From a virus: a DNA stretch of 22,487 nt. The translations under genes and the position numbers were made by a program. The DNA lies in IMG/VR virus record IMGVR_UViG_3300028840_001170, positions 1 through 22,487 of that record. One strand, given 5' to 3'. Positions 1 to 6,812 of this stretch are shown in pieces. The number at the start of each line of letters is the position of its first letter. Position 1 is the stretch's first letter. The notes below the pieces were generated by a model. The model did not search any database and was not told the DNA's origin. It saw only the letters and a list, made by a program, of their open reading frames with translations.

Positions 1-240
1 GTCTATGACGCCTGGGTAGCGGCGCGAGCTGCGGCAGAGGCAGCCAAGGTGCAGCGCGAGACGGACGCAGCGGCGATCAAGCAGGACAACGCGGTCAAGC
101 AACTGATCAACGCCAGCCCGGACCAGATCGAGACCTGGATCACCAACAACGTGACCAACTTGGCCGAGGCCAAGGCGGTGCTGATCCGCCTGACCAAGGC
201 CCTGAGTGCGGTAGCACGCGAGGCGTTCGTAGACGACTAA
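1..240 (+). CDS. 3' end of an unknown phage protein (truncated by window edge)
   Basis: The frame is open from base 1 to a TAA at 238-240 and gives 79 residues with no start inside the window that must be used (a GTG lies at 49). The visible part is rich in Ala, Gln, Asn and charged residues and looks helical, with a short patch DQIETWITNNV in the middle and an acidic end. No catalytic motif or family is recognised. It runs rightward, opposite to the module that follows, and its stop overlaps the stop of the convergent gene. It may be the last gene of the late operon, with the window edge falling inside it. That placement is inference. Confidence 0.6.
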   Translation, partial: VYDAWVAARAAAEAAKVQRETDAAAIKQDNAVKQLINASPDQIETWITNNVTNLAEAKAVLIRLTKALSAVAREAFVDD

Positions 241-578
241 CGCCACCTGGCTCTCAATGCTGCGCGAACCTCTGCTGGCAGCGTCGGTGCAATATCCTTG
301 TCCTGGTGGGTCATCATGGTCCTCGACTTCTGATCAACTGCACAGGCCGTGCACTGCCTCTTATCGTTGCGCAGCTGCCCCTGGTTGACCGTCTCCTGGG
401 CGCCGCAACTGCACTCGACCTGGTACCAGTGCTGCGGCTTCGCCAGGTGCTTCCCGGTGGCCGGGTTGTCGCATGAGTGTATGAGGTAGCGAAGCACTTT
501 CAACTTGCCAAAGGTGTCGCCCTTCCTGAAGGCGGGGGTGGCTCTCATCCGGCCGCCGTATTCAATCTTGATGCTCAT
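237..578 (-). CDS. Small zinc-ribbon-like protein, possible DNA-binding
   Basis: 113 residues from ATG 578, which overlaps the upstream stop as ATGA and is preceded by a strong Shine-Dalgarno (GGGAGGGGGA). An in-frame start at 638 would add residues read from another gene's frame and is less likely. The core reads GDTFGKLKVLRYL, then a Trp, then CSCG, a Val/Leu-rich patch and CTAC. This C-x-CG...C-x2-C layout resembles the N-terminal zinc-ribbon-like domain found in many phage HNH/AP2-type DNA-binding proteins. No HNH or AP2 domain follows, so this is a stand-alone ribbon or a shortened relative. It is the last gene of the leftward module and ends nose to nose with the rightward gene at 240. 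Confidence 0.75.
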   Translation of the reverse strand: MSIKIEYGGRMRATPAFRKGDTFGKLKVLRYLIHSCDNPATGKHLAKPQHWYQVECSCGAQETVNQGQLRNDKRQCTACAVDQKSRTMMTHQDKDIAPTLPAEVRAALRARWR

Positions 579-892
579 TCCCCCTCCCGTGCCCCGGCGA
601 TGGCAGCGTCGATTTCTTCTTCGGTAGCTTCGAGCCACCCCATGCGCACAGCCATGCGATACCGCTCAGCGTCTTTCAGCGATTGTTCGTAACCGCTGCG
701 AGACATTTGTATTTCCAAATAGTTGACGCGTTTTCTCATCCGCTCGTTTTCTTCTTGAAGCCGGTCCTTCTCATCCCGCACATTATGCAGCACTGCAATC
801 TCGCGGCGCTGCGCCTCTATCAGATCATCCTGCTCCCGGATGCGCCGTAGCAGTTGCTCACACTCGCGATACTTGCCTTCATACTCACTCAT
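575..892 (-). CDS. Coiled-coil hypothetical protein
   Basis: 105 residues from ATG 892, which shares its A with the stop of the 51-codon gene upstream (TGATG), so translation is probably coupled. A longer form from ATG 955 would overlap that gene out of frame and has no better ribosome site. Roughly residues 10-65 are Glu/Arg/Gln/Leu-rich with heptad-like leucines (LLRRI, EIAVLHN, RLQEENERM), a clear coiled coil. The C-terminal third carries the short pattern DAERYRMAVRMGWL and ends AIAGAREGE. The same coil plus Asp-Ala-Glu-Arg and Ala-Ile-Asp/Ala-Gly-Ala-Arg pattern recurs in the gene at 1437-1697, so the two may be diverged paralogues. Function unknown. Confidence 0.75.
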   Translation of the reverse strand: MSEYEGKYRECEQLLRRIREQDDLIEAQRREIAVLHNVRDEKDRLQEENERMRKRVNYLEIQMSRSGYEQSLKDAERYRMAVRMGWLEATEEEIDAAIAGAREGE

Positions 893-1047
893 CACTCTGG
901 TTTCCCGTCTAGTTTCCCGCAGTCGTAAGCGTATTGCTTCCAGTCGGCTAAGCATTTACGCGCTTCACGCAAAGTCTTTGCTGCCTTTTGGTCTGCGTTC
1001 AAGATTGCCTCTAGTTCGGCGATCATGCTTTCCAGATTAAACCCCAT
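892..1047 (-). CDS. 51-residue hypothetical protein
   Basis: A short gene read directly: ATG at 1047, stop TGA at 892-894, 51 residues. A strong AAAGGAG lies eight bases before the start, and the stop forms a TGATG junction with the next gene. The start overlaps the end of the gene upstream by 11 bases. The product is Ala/Lys/Glu-rich and probably helical (IAELEAILNADQKAAKTL), with Cys at residues 32 and 43 and a Trp near the middle. No family is recognised. The ribosome site and exact operon fit are the main support. Confidence 0.65.
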   Translation of the reverse strand: MGFNLESMIAELEAILNADQKAAKTLREARKCLADWKQYAYDCGKLDGKPE

Positions 1048-1444
1048 CACCTTGCTCCTTTGTTGTTATGTCAACGTCGTTAAAGATCTCGGCGGCTGGG
1101 ATGCGATCCGGATAGTCCAGGCACGACACACCCTGAATCTCAATAGGGAGGGTGTGCGGGCTGTAGATCTGGATCTCGCCAGTGAACTTGTTGAAGGCGA
1201 TCATCAGGGTCAGTGTCTTGGTGACGATTAGCTTGATACACCGCCAGTTGCCGGCACGGTCTTCTTCCAGTGTGCGCAGCACCTCGGTCTCGGTGAACCC
1301 GTCCCGCAGAACAGCACAAACATGGGTCTCAGTCTGCTCGATAATCCTGCCGAGTGGCCACTCTTCGGCTATCATGCCGGGGTCATCGAACAGCGTACAA
1401 AGCTCTTTGTACTGTTCGTGGGTCAGGTACATGGCGTCACTCAT
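1037..1444 (-). CDS. Hypothetical protein
   Basis: 135 residues from ATG 1444, preceded by GAGGGAGCAAGG and overlapping the upstream stop by 8 bases. The frame stays open to 1618, but that extension is Ser/Thr/Arg-rich shadow of the upstream gene. The N-terminus reads MSDAMYLTHEQYKEL, followed by an acidic stretch and a region rich in beta-type residues (CIKLIVTKTLTLMIAF) ending near EIQIYSPHTLPIEI. There is no signal peptide or membrane segment. No family is recognised. Third codon positions are less GC-rich than in the replication genes, as for the other small genes at this end of the module, so it may be a later acquisition. Confidence 0.72.
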   Translation of the reverse strand: MSDAMYLTHEQYKELCTLFDDPGMIAEEWPLGRIIEQTETHVCAVLRDGFTETEVLRTLEEDRAGNWRCIKLIVTKTLTLMIAFNKFTGEIQIYSPHTLPIEIQGVSCLDYPDRIPAAEIFNDVDITTKEQGDGV

Positions 1445-1697
1445 CACCTTGCTCCCTCGCCGCGTCGATGGCGGCGTGTAGGTCTGCGTTGTCTGATTCG
1501 TTAAGCATCGAATCGTATGCTTCCCAAATACGCGGCCAGTGCTTGCGCCACCGCTCGGCGTCTTTGCGCAGCCGCTCGTTTTCCTCCTCAAGCTCCCGGA
1601 TGCGCTTGTCTGATGCATCGCCGTTGACCCACTCGCCTTCTTCGTCCAGCCCCATGCGCCAGATTAGCTCGGGAGTATATCGTTCAAGGTCACTCAT
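1437..1697 (-). CDS. Small coiled-coil hypothetical protein
   Basis: 86 residues from ATG 1697, overlapping the helicase stop as ATGA. Residues about 30-55 form a short charged coil (RIRELEEENERLRKDAERW) followed by Trp-rich KHWPRIWEAYDSML and an acidic/Ala C-terminus (AAIDAAREQG). The coil and the Asp-Ala-Glu-Arg and Ala-Ile-Asp-Ala patterns resemble the protein at 575-892. It sits directly downstream of the helicase in the same leftward operon. Its role is unknown; structural or adaptor functions would fit a coiled coil but nothing shows this. Confidence 0.75.
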   Translation of the reverse strand: MSDLERYTPELIWRMGLDEEGEWVNGDASDKRIRELEEENERLRKDAERWRKHWPRIWEAYDSMLNESDNADLHAAIDAAREQGDE

Positions 1698-3523
1698 CTC
1701 ATTTCCCCCATGTCATAGCCGACGATCTCGGGGTACTTGCCCCTGGTGTCGACCCGGATCCGCTCAGGCTTTACGAGCTCATGCGAGCGCAGCAGGGCAT
1801 TGGTGGTCGACGTTGGTGTCGGCATCAATCCGCCGAGCTTGATCCACAACGACCTGGCGGCGGTCGCCGCGTAGCCACTGTGATCGAATGCCAGCCACTT
1901 GCTGGCGCGCTGCATGCCATTCGAGTACGCGAAGTTCAGGCGCATCGAGTCGGGCTTGCCGGCCTTCCTGTGCCGCGAAGCAGCCATTGAATCGACCTCG
2001 ACCCAGGTGGTGGTGCTGATCGGGTCAGCAATGATCCTGAGCGTGCTCGCCGAGGCATTCGGCTGTGGCCGATCCTGCACTGGCCACTCATAGCCGCAGG
2101 CGGGGCAGGTCATCGTCGACAGATGCACGATCTCGTCGCACTCCGGGCAGGCCTTGGTCGGCGCTGCGCCCTCCTCGTGATTGACGATGTGTGGCTCAAC
2201 CCGGTTGACCGGGCCGTGCCTGGCGACGTTGCCGGCGAAGTCGAGCACCAGGCAGTCCTCTTTCCCCGGGGCGATGCGCATCCCGCGGCCCATCATCTGC
2301 ACGTACAGCACGGTCGACATCGTCGGCCGCAGCAGGGCCATCAGGTCGGTCATCGGGGCATCGAAGCCCGTGGTCAGGACGTTGGCGTTGGTCAGGGCCC
2401 GCAGGCGGCCGGCGCGGAAATCGTCGATTAGCTCGGCACGGGTGGCCTTGGGCGTCTTGCCGGTGATGCAGCCCGCGGTGATCCCCCTGGCGGTCAGCGC
2501 CTGGGCAACCGCTTCAGCGTGCTCGACGCCGGTACAGAACAGCAGCCAGTGCTTGCGGTGCTGCCTGGCGGCGAAGGACTCGACCTCGTCGAGGATGCGC
2601 TCGGTCAGCTGGTCATCGTTGACCCGCTCCTCGAGCTCCGAATGAACGAAGTCGCCGGCGCGAACCGTGATGCCATCGACGTTGATGACCGACTCGGTGC
2701 GCTTCGGGTGCAGCATCGAGAGGTAGCCCAGGTCGAGCAGCTGGTCGATGGTCACCCGGTGCGCAATGTCAGTGAAGATCCGGTTGTGTCCGTGCGTCAG
2801 CGGCCCGTGCCCTGTGCGGTACGGTGTGGCCGTAAAGCCGATGACCTTTAGGGCAGGGTTGGTCTGGGTGAGATCGTCCAGGAAACGGCGGTACATGCCC
2901 TCTGGGTCATGGTTTACCAGATGGCACTCGTCGATGATCACCAGGTCCACGTGGCCGACGTCGTTGGCCTTGCGCCAGATCGACTGGATCCCGGCGTAGA
3001 CGATCGGCTTCGAGTGGTCGTAGCTGCCCAGGCCGGCCGAGTAAATGCTGACAGGTGGGTGGCCGTCCCAGGCCAGCACCAGCTTCTCGTGGTTCTGCTC
3101 GATCAGCTCCTTCACATGCGTCAGCATCAGGATCTTCTGGTCGGGCCACTCGGCCAGCACGCTCTTAATGAACTCGGCGATGATCCAGCTCTTACCGCCG
3201 CCGGTCGGCACCTCGATGATCGGGTTGCCATCGAGCTCTTCGAAGTATTCATAGATCGCGTCATGTGCCGCCTGCTGGTACTCGCGGAGCGAATTCGTAG
3301 CATTCGAGCTTGACCCAGGGGTAGAGGGTGATCCCTCGCCAGACGAGCTTGTGGCGCTCGTGTTCGATCTGCGTTGATCCAACCCTTGCATGACTCGCGG
3401 TTGCGTCGGCCCCACAGGATCCAGCTCCACCTCGTGGGTTATATCGACTGGGCTTGAAATGTCGGCAGGCGCCGCATCGCGCCACCAGTCGATCGTCGAG
3501 TTGTCCAGGTCGTCTTTCATCAT
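1694..3523 (-). CDS. Superfamily 2 DEAD/DEAH-type helicase with C-terminal zinc ribbon
   Basis: 609 residues from ATG 3523 (or adjacent ATG 3520), after AAAGGAG. It is expected to be an ATP-driven DNA helicase or remodeller for phage replication/recombination. Visible motifs: LREYQQ near 79, Walker A PTGGGKS at 106-112, Walker B IIDECH at 196-201, motif III TATPYR near 231, motif V TGFDAP near 385, motif VI QMMGRGMR near 409. A Cys4 ribbon follows (C459, C462, C473, C476), then a tail of about 130 residues of unknown fold. Residues 52-77 are Ser/Thr/Gly-rich and low in complexity; that stretch overlaps another plausible ORF in the -1 frame (3261-3485), so the true N-terminus may be shorter (ATG 3391 is possible but lacks a ribosome site). 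It lies next to a RecB/Cas4-like nuclease, as in phage recombination cassettes. Confidence 0.93.
   Translation of the reverse strand: MMKDDLDNSTIDWWRDAAPADISSPVDITHEVELDPVGPTQPRVMQGLDQRRSNTSATSSSGEGSPSTPGSSSNATNSLREYQQAAHDAIYEYFEELDGNPIIEVPTGGGKSWIIAEFIKSVLAEWPDQKILMLTHVKELIEQNHEKLVLAWDGHPPVSIYSAGLGSYDHSKPIVYAGIQSIWRKANDVGHVDLVIIDECHLVNHDPEGMYRRFLDDLTQTNPALKVIGFTATPYRTGHGPLTHGHNRIFTDIAHRVTIDQLLDLGYLSMLHPKRTESVINVDGITVRAGDFVHSELEERVNDDQLTERILDEVESFAARQHRKHWLLFCTGVEHAEAVAQALTARGITAGCITGKTPKATRAELIDDFRAGRLRALTNANVLTTGFDAPMTDLMALLRPTMSTVLYVQMMGRGMRIAPGKEDCLVLDFAGNVARHGPVNRVEPHIVNHEEGAAPTKACPECDEIVHLSTMTCPACGYEWPVQDRPQPNASASTLRIIADPISTTTWVEVDSMAASRHRKAGKPDSMRLNFAYSNGMQRASKWLAFDHSGYAATAARSLWIKLGGLMPTPTSTTNALLRSHELVKPERIRVDTRGKYPEIVGYDMGEMR
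3261..3485 (-). CDS. Nested out-of-frame zinc-ribbon-like ORF inside the helicase gene
   Basis: 74 codons from GTG 3485 to TGA 3261, in the -1 frame relative to the helicase. The product begins with C-x2-C as CGACRHF, continues NPRGGAGSC, and ends with LYPWVKLEC then YEFAP. The order C-x2-C-x-H-F, Asn-Pro-x-Gly-Gly-x-Gly-x-Cys, Tyr-Pro...Cys-x-x-Phe resembles a small Cys4 protein type common in phages and mobile elements. From codon 41 to 65, 21 of 25 third positions are G or C, against 15 of 25 in the helicase frame, where the product is Ser-rich. No clear ribosome site precedes the GTG; the frame is open further upstream. It could be a real overlapping gene, an overprinted ancestral gene, or the remains of a gene fused to the helicase by an indel. 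Confidence 0.45.
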   Translation of the reverse strand: MARCGACRHFKPSRYNPRGGAGSCGADATASHARVGSTQIEHERHKLVWRGITLYPWVKLECYEFAPRVPAGGT

Positions 3524-3535
3524 TGGGCTCCTTTA

Positions 3536-4633
3536 TTAGTTCTGGTCTCGCGCCGAAGGCTTTCCCAGCGCCTCTACAAACGGGTCTACGATGAACTTCA
3601 CATCAGCTACTTTCATGCCGCCAATCTCGCGACTCTTGATGTGATGCTCCTCGGTCCCTCCGTTTACAAAATTCGCCAGGTCATCTACTCGATATGTGCA
3701 CCAGTCCTGGATATCGCCGTCATCAGCATCGACAACATCGAGCGGCACCAGGGCGGGGATAAATACGTGGAAGTCGCAGCCGGTGAGCTGGGCCTGCATG
3801 TCAGGTATCTCGCAACCCCACCTGGCACAGTTCCAGGTGCCGTTGTCCATCGGGGTCGAGTGGATGCAGGTCCGGCACGTGGCCAGCGGCATGGTCTTGC
3901 CGTAGCACACGGCGTTGTAGTCGCACATCCGGCACTTGTAGAAGGTCTCGTCCTGGGCGATGCGCGGCAGTCCCTCCGGCGTCGGCTCGTTGATGATCGT
4001 CTCGGCCTTCTTGATGAGTGCCTTGGCATCTTCGGCGTGATAGTCGGTCCGCAGGCTGATCGTCTTGCGACCACCTGGCGTTGAGATCGTCATGTAGTGG
4101 CGCTTCAACTTGAAGGCCTTCATGTAGACCTGGGCCTGGCCGTAGTAGGTCGGACTCCAGGCCTTCAGCGCCTTCTTCTCACCGTGCTCCTTGATGGCCT
4201 TCTCGACCTCCTTCAGGCGTCGATCGGCAACCTGCTTGTGCTCCCATACATGCCGGGTCTTTGGGGCCTGCAGCAGGCCCAGGATCTTACCGTCGGCGTG
4301 TCCGCGGAAGTGGCCTCCGACGTCCTCGAGGGCGAACTGCTCGCCGGTATTCGGATCCCGGACCTCGAGCACCAGGCCGGGCACGCGCTGCAGCCTGGCC
4401 GCCATCAGCTCCTCGCCGATGTGGCCATCCTCGAATCGCTTGAGTGTCTCGGCGTCGAAGTTGCGCGCGGCCACCTTGCGGAAGTCGAACCATAGTTTGC
4501 GCCAGCACTCGTCGCCGATACTCGATGCGCCCAGGTACCCTCTGGGCGGCTTGGCGTTCTCGAACTCCTCGAGGGCGGCGTCTGCCGCCTCGAGGGTCGG
4601 GTCGCCTTTCGGTACTTGAAAGGACAGCCCCAT
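3536..4633 (-). CDS. Cas4/RecB-like PD-(D/E)XK exonuclease with Fe-S-type cysteines and extra C-terminal Cys domain
   Basis: 365 residues from ATG 4633, 12 bases upstream of the helicase start. The nuclease core shows GHIGEEL near 70-76, Asp114 in GHADG, Glu131-x-Lys133 in EHKQ, and a Gln166-x3-Tyr170 motif in YYGQAQVY, the RecB-family signature. Cys43 plus Cys234, Cys237 and Cys243 match the spacing of the Cas4/AddB-type Fe-S cluster that pins the nuclease ends together. A second Cys/His cluster (Cys253, 256, 269, 274, 286 and a following His) forms an added C-terminal module before a hydrophobic IPALVPLDV stretch. The expected role is resection of DNA ends for recombination with the Sak4-like ATPase upstream. 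It is not part of a CRISPR locus. Confidence 0.9.
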   Translation of the reverse strand: MGLSFQVPKGDPTLEAADAALEEFENAKPPRGYLGASSIGDECWRKLWFDFRKVAARNFDAETLKRFEDGHIGEELMAARLQRVPGLVLEVRDPNTGEQFALEDVGGHFRGHADGKILGLLQAPKTRHVWEHKQVADRRLKEVEKAIKEHGEKKALKAWSPTYYGQAQVYMKAFKLKRHYMTISTPGGRKTISLRTDYHAEDAKALIKKAETIINEPTPEGLPRIAQDETFYKCRMCDYNAVCYGKTMPLATCRTCIHSTPMDNGTWNCARWGCEIPDMQAQLTGCDFHVFIPALVPLDVVDADDGDIQDWCTYRVDDLANFVNGGTEEHHIKSREIGGMKVADVKFIVDPFVEALGKPSARDQN

Positions 4634-4636
4634 GGC

Positions 4637-5152
4637 TCAGCGCCCCTGGGTCCAGGCGGGCGCACCAGCGGAGGCTGGCGGCGCGGCGGCAGGCTGAGCG
4701 GCTTGTGCCGGCTGCTGTGGCCGCGGCTGCTGAAGCGCCGGGATTTCCGGCTCGAGGTAGGCCTGGACCTTGTTCTTGTCCGGGTACTGCGGATCCTTGT
4801 TCTTCTCCACCCCGATGCGGATGGTGATCGGGCGGTTCACCAGCTCCTGCGGATCCCTGAACCCGGCAATGCCGATCGACTTGCAGATCGATGTCATGCG
4901 ACGGTTGGCGCTCTCGATCATCTTGTCATGGCTCTGGTGCCCCTGGACCGGCCAGAAGAACAAGCGGTCCCAGACCTTGCGGCCGGCGTACTGCGGACCG
5001 GTGATGACCAGGGTGAGCTCGAGCCAGGCGTTGCCGGTGTTCTGCGAATCCTTGCGCTGCTGCGCCTCGATGACGGCCTGGTAGGTGCCGTTCGGGATCA
5101 GGTCAAAGCTGTCGGATTCGGGCTGGTGCTGGTTTGCGTCGAATGAAAACAT
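4637..5152 (-). CDS. DUF669-family phage protein, probable ssDNA-binding/recombination accessory
   Basis: 171 residues from ATG 5152 after AAGGAGG. The N-terminal 130 residues carry the DUF669 pattern: an FDLIPNGTYQAVIE opening, GNAWLELTLVITGPQYAGRKV, then KSIGIAGFRDPQEL and a final beta section with Lys-Asp-Pro. From about 135 the protein turns into a Pro/Gln/Ala-rich flexible tail ending PAWTQGR, much like the disordered tails of single-strand-binding proteins. DUF669 genes commonly sit beside Sak4-type ATPases, exactly as here, which supports a role in handling single-stranded DNA. That biochemical role is inference from context. Confidence 0.88.
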   Translation of the reverse strand: MFSFDANQHQPESDSFDLIPNGTYQAVIEAQQRKDSQNTGNAWLELTLVITGPQYAGRKVWDRLFFWPVQGHQSHDKMIESANRRMTSICKSIGIAGFRDPQELVNRPITIRIGVEKNKDPQYPDKNKVQAYLEPEIPALQQPRPQQPAQAAQPAAAPPASAGAPAWTQGR

Positions 5153-5164
5153 GGTTGTGCCTCC

Positions 5165-5854
5165 TTAGGCGTCGTTAAGAATCTTGCTGGTAATGGTCGC
5201 CAGGTTCGGCGGCTCATAAGGGTCGAGGCGGCCGGATCGATCCTTGGCCTCGTATTGGTGGTCCCTGGCGGTCTGCAGGAACCGGGCGATCGCTCCATCC
5301 TGGGACGGGTCCGGCTCGGCGCGCATGGCCATCACCAGGTCGAACCAGTACGGAAGCTGCTGGCCCAACTTGTTGCCTGGCATGCTGGGTACGAACATCA
5401 GGCTGCCGCTGTACTCGTCCTTGATGCGCTCGAGCTTGGCGGTCATCAGCACGTGGTAGCCGGGCAGGTCGCGGAACGTGCGCACCAGGTTGCCGACCTG
5501 ATCCATCGTCTGGCCGTAGGCCTGGCGGGGGTCAGAGGCACGCTTCTTATCATTGGCCAGGAGCACCTCGCCAATCTCCGACAGCGAGTCGATGCAGATC
5601 TGCTCGAACTCGGTGCCGGCCATCAGCATGTTGACGATCTCCTCGATGTCCTCGACCGTCTTCACCTCGACCACCTGGATGTGCTCCGGTGCGTTAACCA
5701 GGGAGAGCAGGCCGCCCTCGGCACTGATCACCAGGGTGGGCCGGTCACTGGTTGCGCACAGCACGGTCTTGCCGGAGCCGGCCGCGCCGTACACCAGGGC
5801 GCGGATGCCCCGGTTCTTTACCGCCTCGTGCGGCTTCATGATCTTGATTGCCAT
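5165..5854 (-). CDS. Sak4-like RecA-fold ATPase (phage recombinase)
   Basis: 229 residues from ATG 5854, which overlaps the preceding stop as TGATG. Walker A is GAAGSGKT at 23-30, and the Walker B strand ends in ICIDS (Asp89). Downstream are RTFRDLPGYHVLMTAKLER and a Pro/Gly-rich PSMPGNKLGQQLPYW segment typical of the phage nucleotide-binding proteins grouped as Sak4. These single-domain RecA/Rad51-like proteins promote annealing or strand exchange, usually with a single-strand-binding partner. Gene order with DUF669, nuclease and helicase fits a complete phage recombination module. Start choice is secure because of the tight junction. Confidence 0.9.
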   Translation of the reverse strand: MAIKIMKPHEAVKNRGIRALVYGAAGSGKTVLCATSDRPTLVISAEGGLLSLVNAPEHIQVVEVKTVEDIEEIVNMLMAGTEFEQICIDSLSEIGEVLLANDKKRASDPRQAYGQTMDQVGNLVRTFRDLPGYHVLMTAKLERIKDEYSGSLMFVPSMPGNKLGQQLPYWFDLVMAMRAEPDPSQDGAIARFLQTARDHQYEAKDRSGRLDPYEPPNLATITSKILNDA

Positions 5855-6252
5855 CAGTCAATCTCCTCGACTTTGATGCCGGTCTTGCCCGGCGTGGTAA
5901 CGATGGCCGGCAGAATGTCGTCGAAGATCTCCGGATCATTGAGCTCGAGGTGCTTGAACATCTTCGCGTCGAGTTCGTACTTGGTCCGGAACACCTTGTT
6001 GAACATCGAGCGACCGATCTTCTTGCGCACGGCGGACACCTGGTCGATCAGCACCTTGCGGTACTGGCGGGCCGTGGTGGTGACCTTGAAGTGCGGTGTC
6101 AGGGTGGTGATGCTTCCGGCGTCCTTGACCGGCACAACATCGGTGAGCTGCTGCTCGATATGCTTCATGCGGCTATCGAGCATGTCGCGCTGGTGCTTTA
6201 GCCGCAGGTACTCGGAGGCCAGGTCGTCGGCAATGTTGATGTCGATGCTCAT
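5854..6252 (-). CDS. Conserved-looking hypothetical protein of the recombination operon
   Basis: 132 residues from ATG 6252 (ATGA overlap upstream, TGATG downstream with the Sak4-like gene). The first 40 residues are a charged helix (YLRLKHQRDMLDSRMKHIEQ). A beta-like patch HFKVTTTARQYRKVLIDQ follows, then a Lys-rich segment and an acidic end. A phage protein of this layout, with Phe-Lys-Val-Thr-Thr and an N-terminal coil, is often seen beside recombination ATPases, but no function is established. Tight coupling suggests it works with the Sak4-like protein. Confidence 0.8.
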   Translation of the reverse strand: MSIDINIADDLASEYLRLKHQRDMLDSRMKHIEQQLTDVVPVKDAGSITTLTPHFKVTTTARQYRKVLIDQVSAVRKKIGRSMFNKVFRTKYELDAKMFKHLELNDPEIFDDILPAIVTTPGKTGIKVEEID

Positions 6253-6686
6253 TTCGAATCTCCGCTGACTGAAGGCGACCAGGCCGGCTCGTCCGGCGGG
6301 AAGTAGCCGTTCGTAATCATGTGCTGCTCGAGCCTGGCGACCGCCCGCTGAAGGGCGATGACCGCCTGCCGCTGATCCTTAACCTCGGCGTCTATGACCT
6401 CGAGCTCGGTCTGCACATCAGAGACCTTCAGCTTGGGGTGTGTGCCGGACAGGCGCTTGAACACATAGGGCACGCCCTGCGCTGCGCAGGCCTCCTTGAT
6501 GTGGTAGGACTGGATCTCGATGTTTTCGGACTTGCCGGCCTTTACCAGCATGGCCTTGATCTCCGCGCCCTGCTCCGGAAGTGTCATGTTGGGCATGCGC
6601 GCCTGGTTGTCCCGGACCCAGTTGCCGATCATTATCCAGTCGGTATTGGCTACGGTTTTCTCTACGGACTTTCGGTTGCTTGGCAT
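6249..6686 (-). CDS. Hypothetical protein with C-terminal coil
   Basis: 145 residues from ATG 6686, preceded by ACGGAGA at good spacing. The N-terminal part (DWIMIGNWVRDNQARM) and the middle (ENIEIQSYHIKEACAAQG) look like small helices, possibly a winged or helix-turn-helix fold. Residues about 85-125 form a coil (VIDAEVKDQRQAVIALQR). The gene heads the recombination cluster and follows a 126-base gap with a strong hairpin. No catalytic residues are evident. A DNA-binding or adaptor role is possible but unproven. Confidence 0.78.
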   Translation of the reverse strand: MPSNRKSVEKTVANTDWIMIGNWVRDNQARMPNMTLPEQGAEIKAMLVKAGKSENIEIQSYHIKEACAAQGVPYVFKRLSGTHPKLKVSDVQTELEVIDAEVKDQRQAVIALQRAVARLEQHMITNGYFPPDEPAWSPSVSGDSK

Positions 6687-6812
6687 TTCAGTTCTCCGTT
6701 GAATGTTGAAAAGTGGCCGCTTACGGCGGCCAGTCGGTCAGCGCCTGGCAATGACATTGCTGTCACGAGGTATGGCTCTTGGAGACCACGCCATCGCTGA
6801 CTGCGGGTGTTA
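6687..6812. promoter_or_regulatory. Intergenic gap with inverted repeats upstream of the recombination cluster
   Basis: 126 bases without a convincing gene. On the leftward strand, TGGCCGC (6732-6726), a 5-base loop and GCGGCCA (6720-6714) form a perfect 7-bp hairpin followed by CTTTTC, a weak terminator or processing site just before the ribosome site of the gene at 6686. A second small inverted repeat near 6746-6762 (TGACA-TTGC-TGTCA overlapping GCAAT-GAC-ATTGC) may be an operator. The first hairpin resembles the GGCC-rich elements that precede the genes at 9007, 9338 and 9553. Confidence 0.45.

Noticed and set aside
1445-1618. Upstream extension of the gene ending at 1037
   Set aside because: Residues are Ser/Thr/Arg-rich shadow of the coiled-coil gene; ATG 1444 has a good ribosome site.
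3536-4633. Cas4-like nuclease as a sign of a CRISPR adaptation locus
   Set aside because: No repeats, cas1 or cas2 nearby; context is a phage recombination operon.
6733-6812. 18-codon leftward ORF in the gap before the recombination cluster
   Set aside because: No ribosome site and no sensible product.
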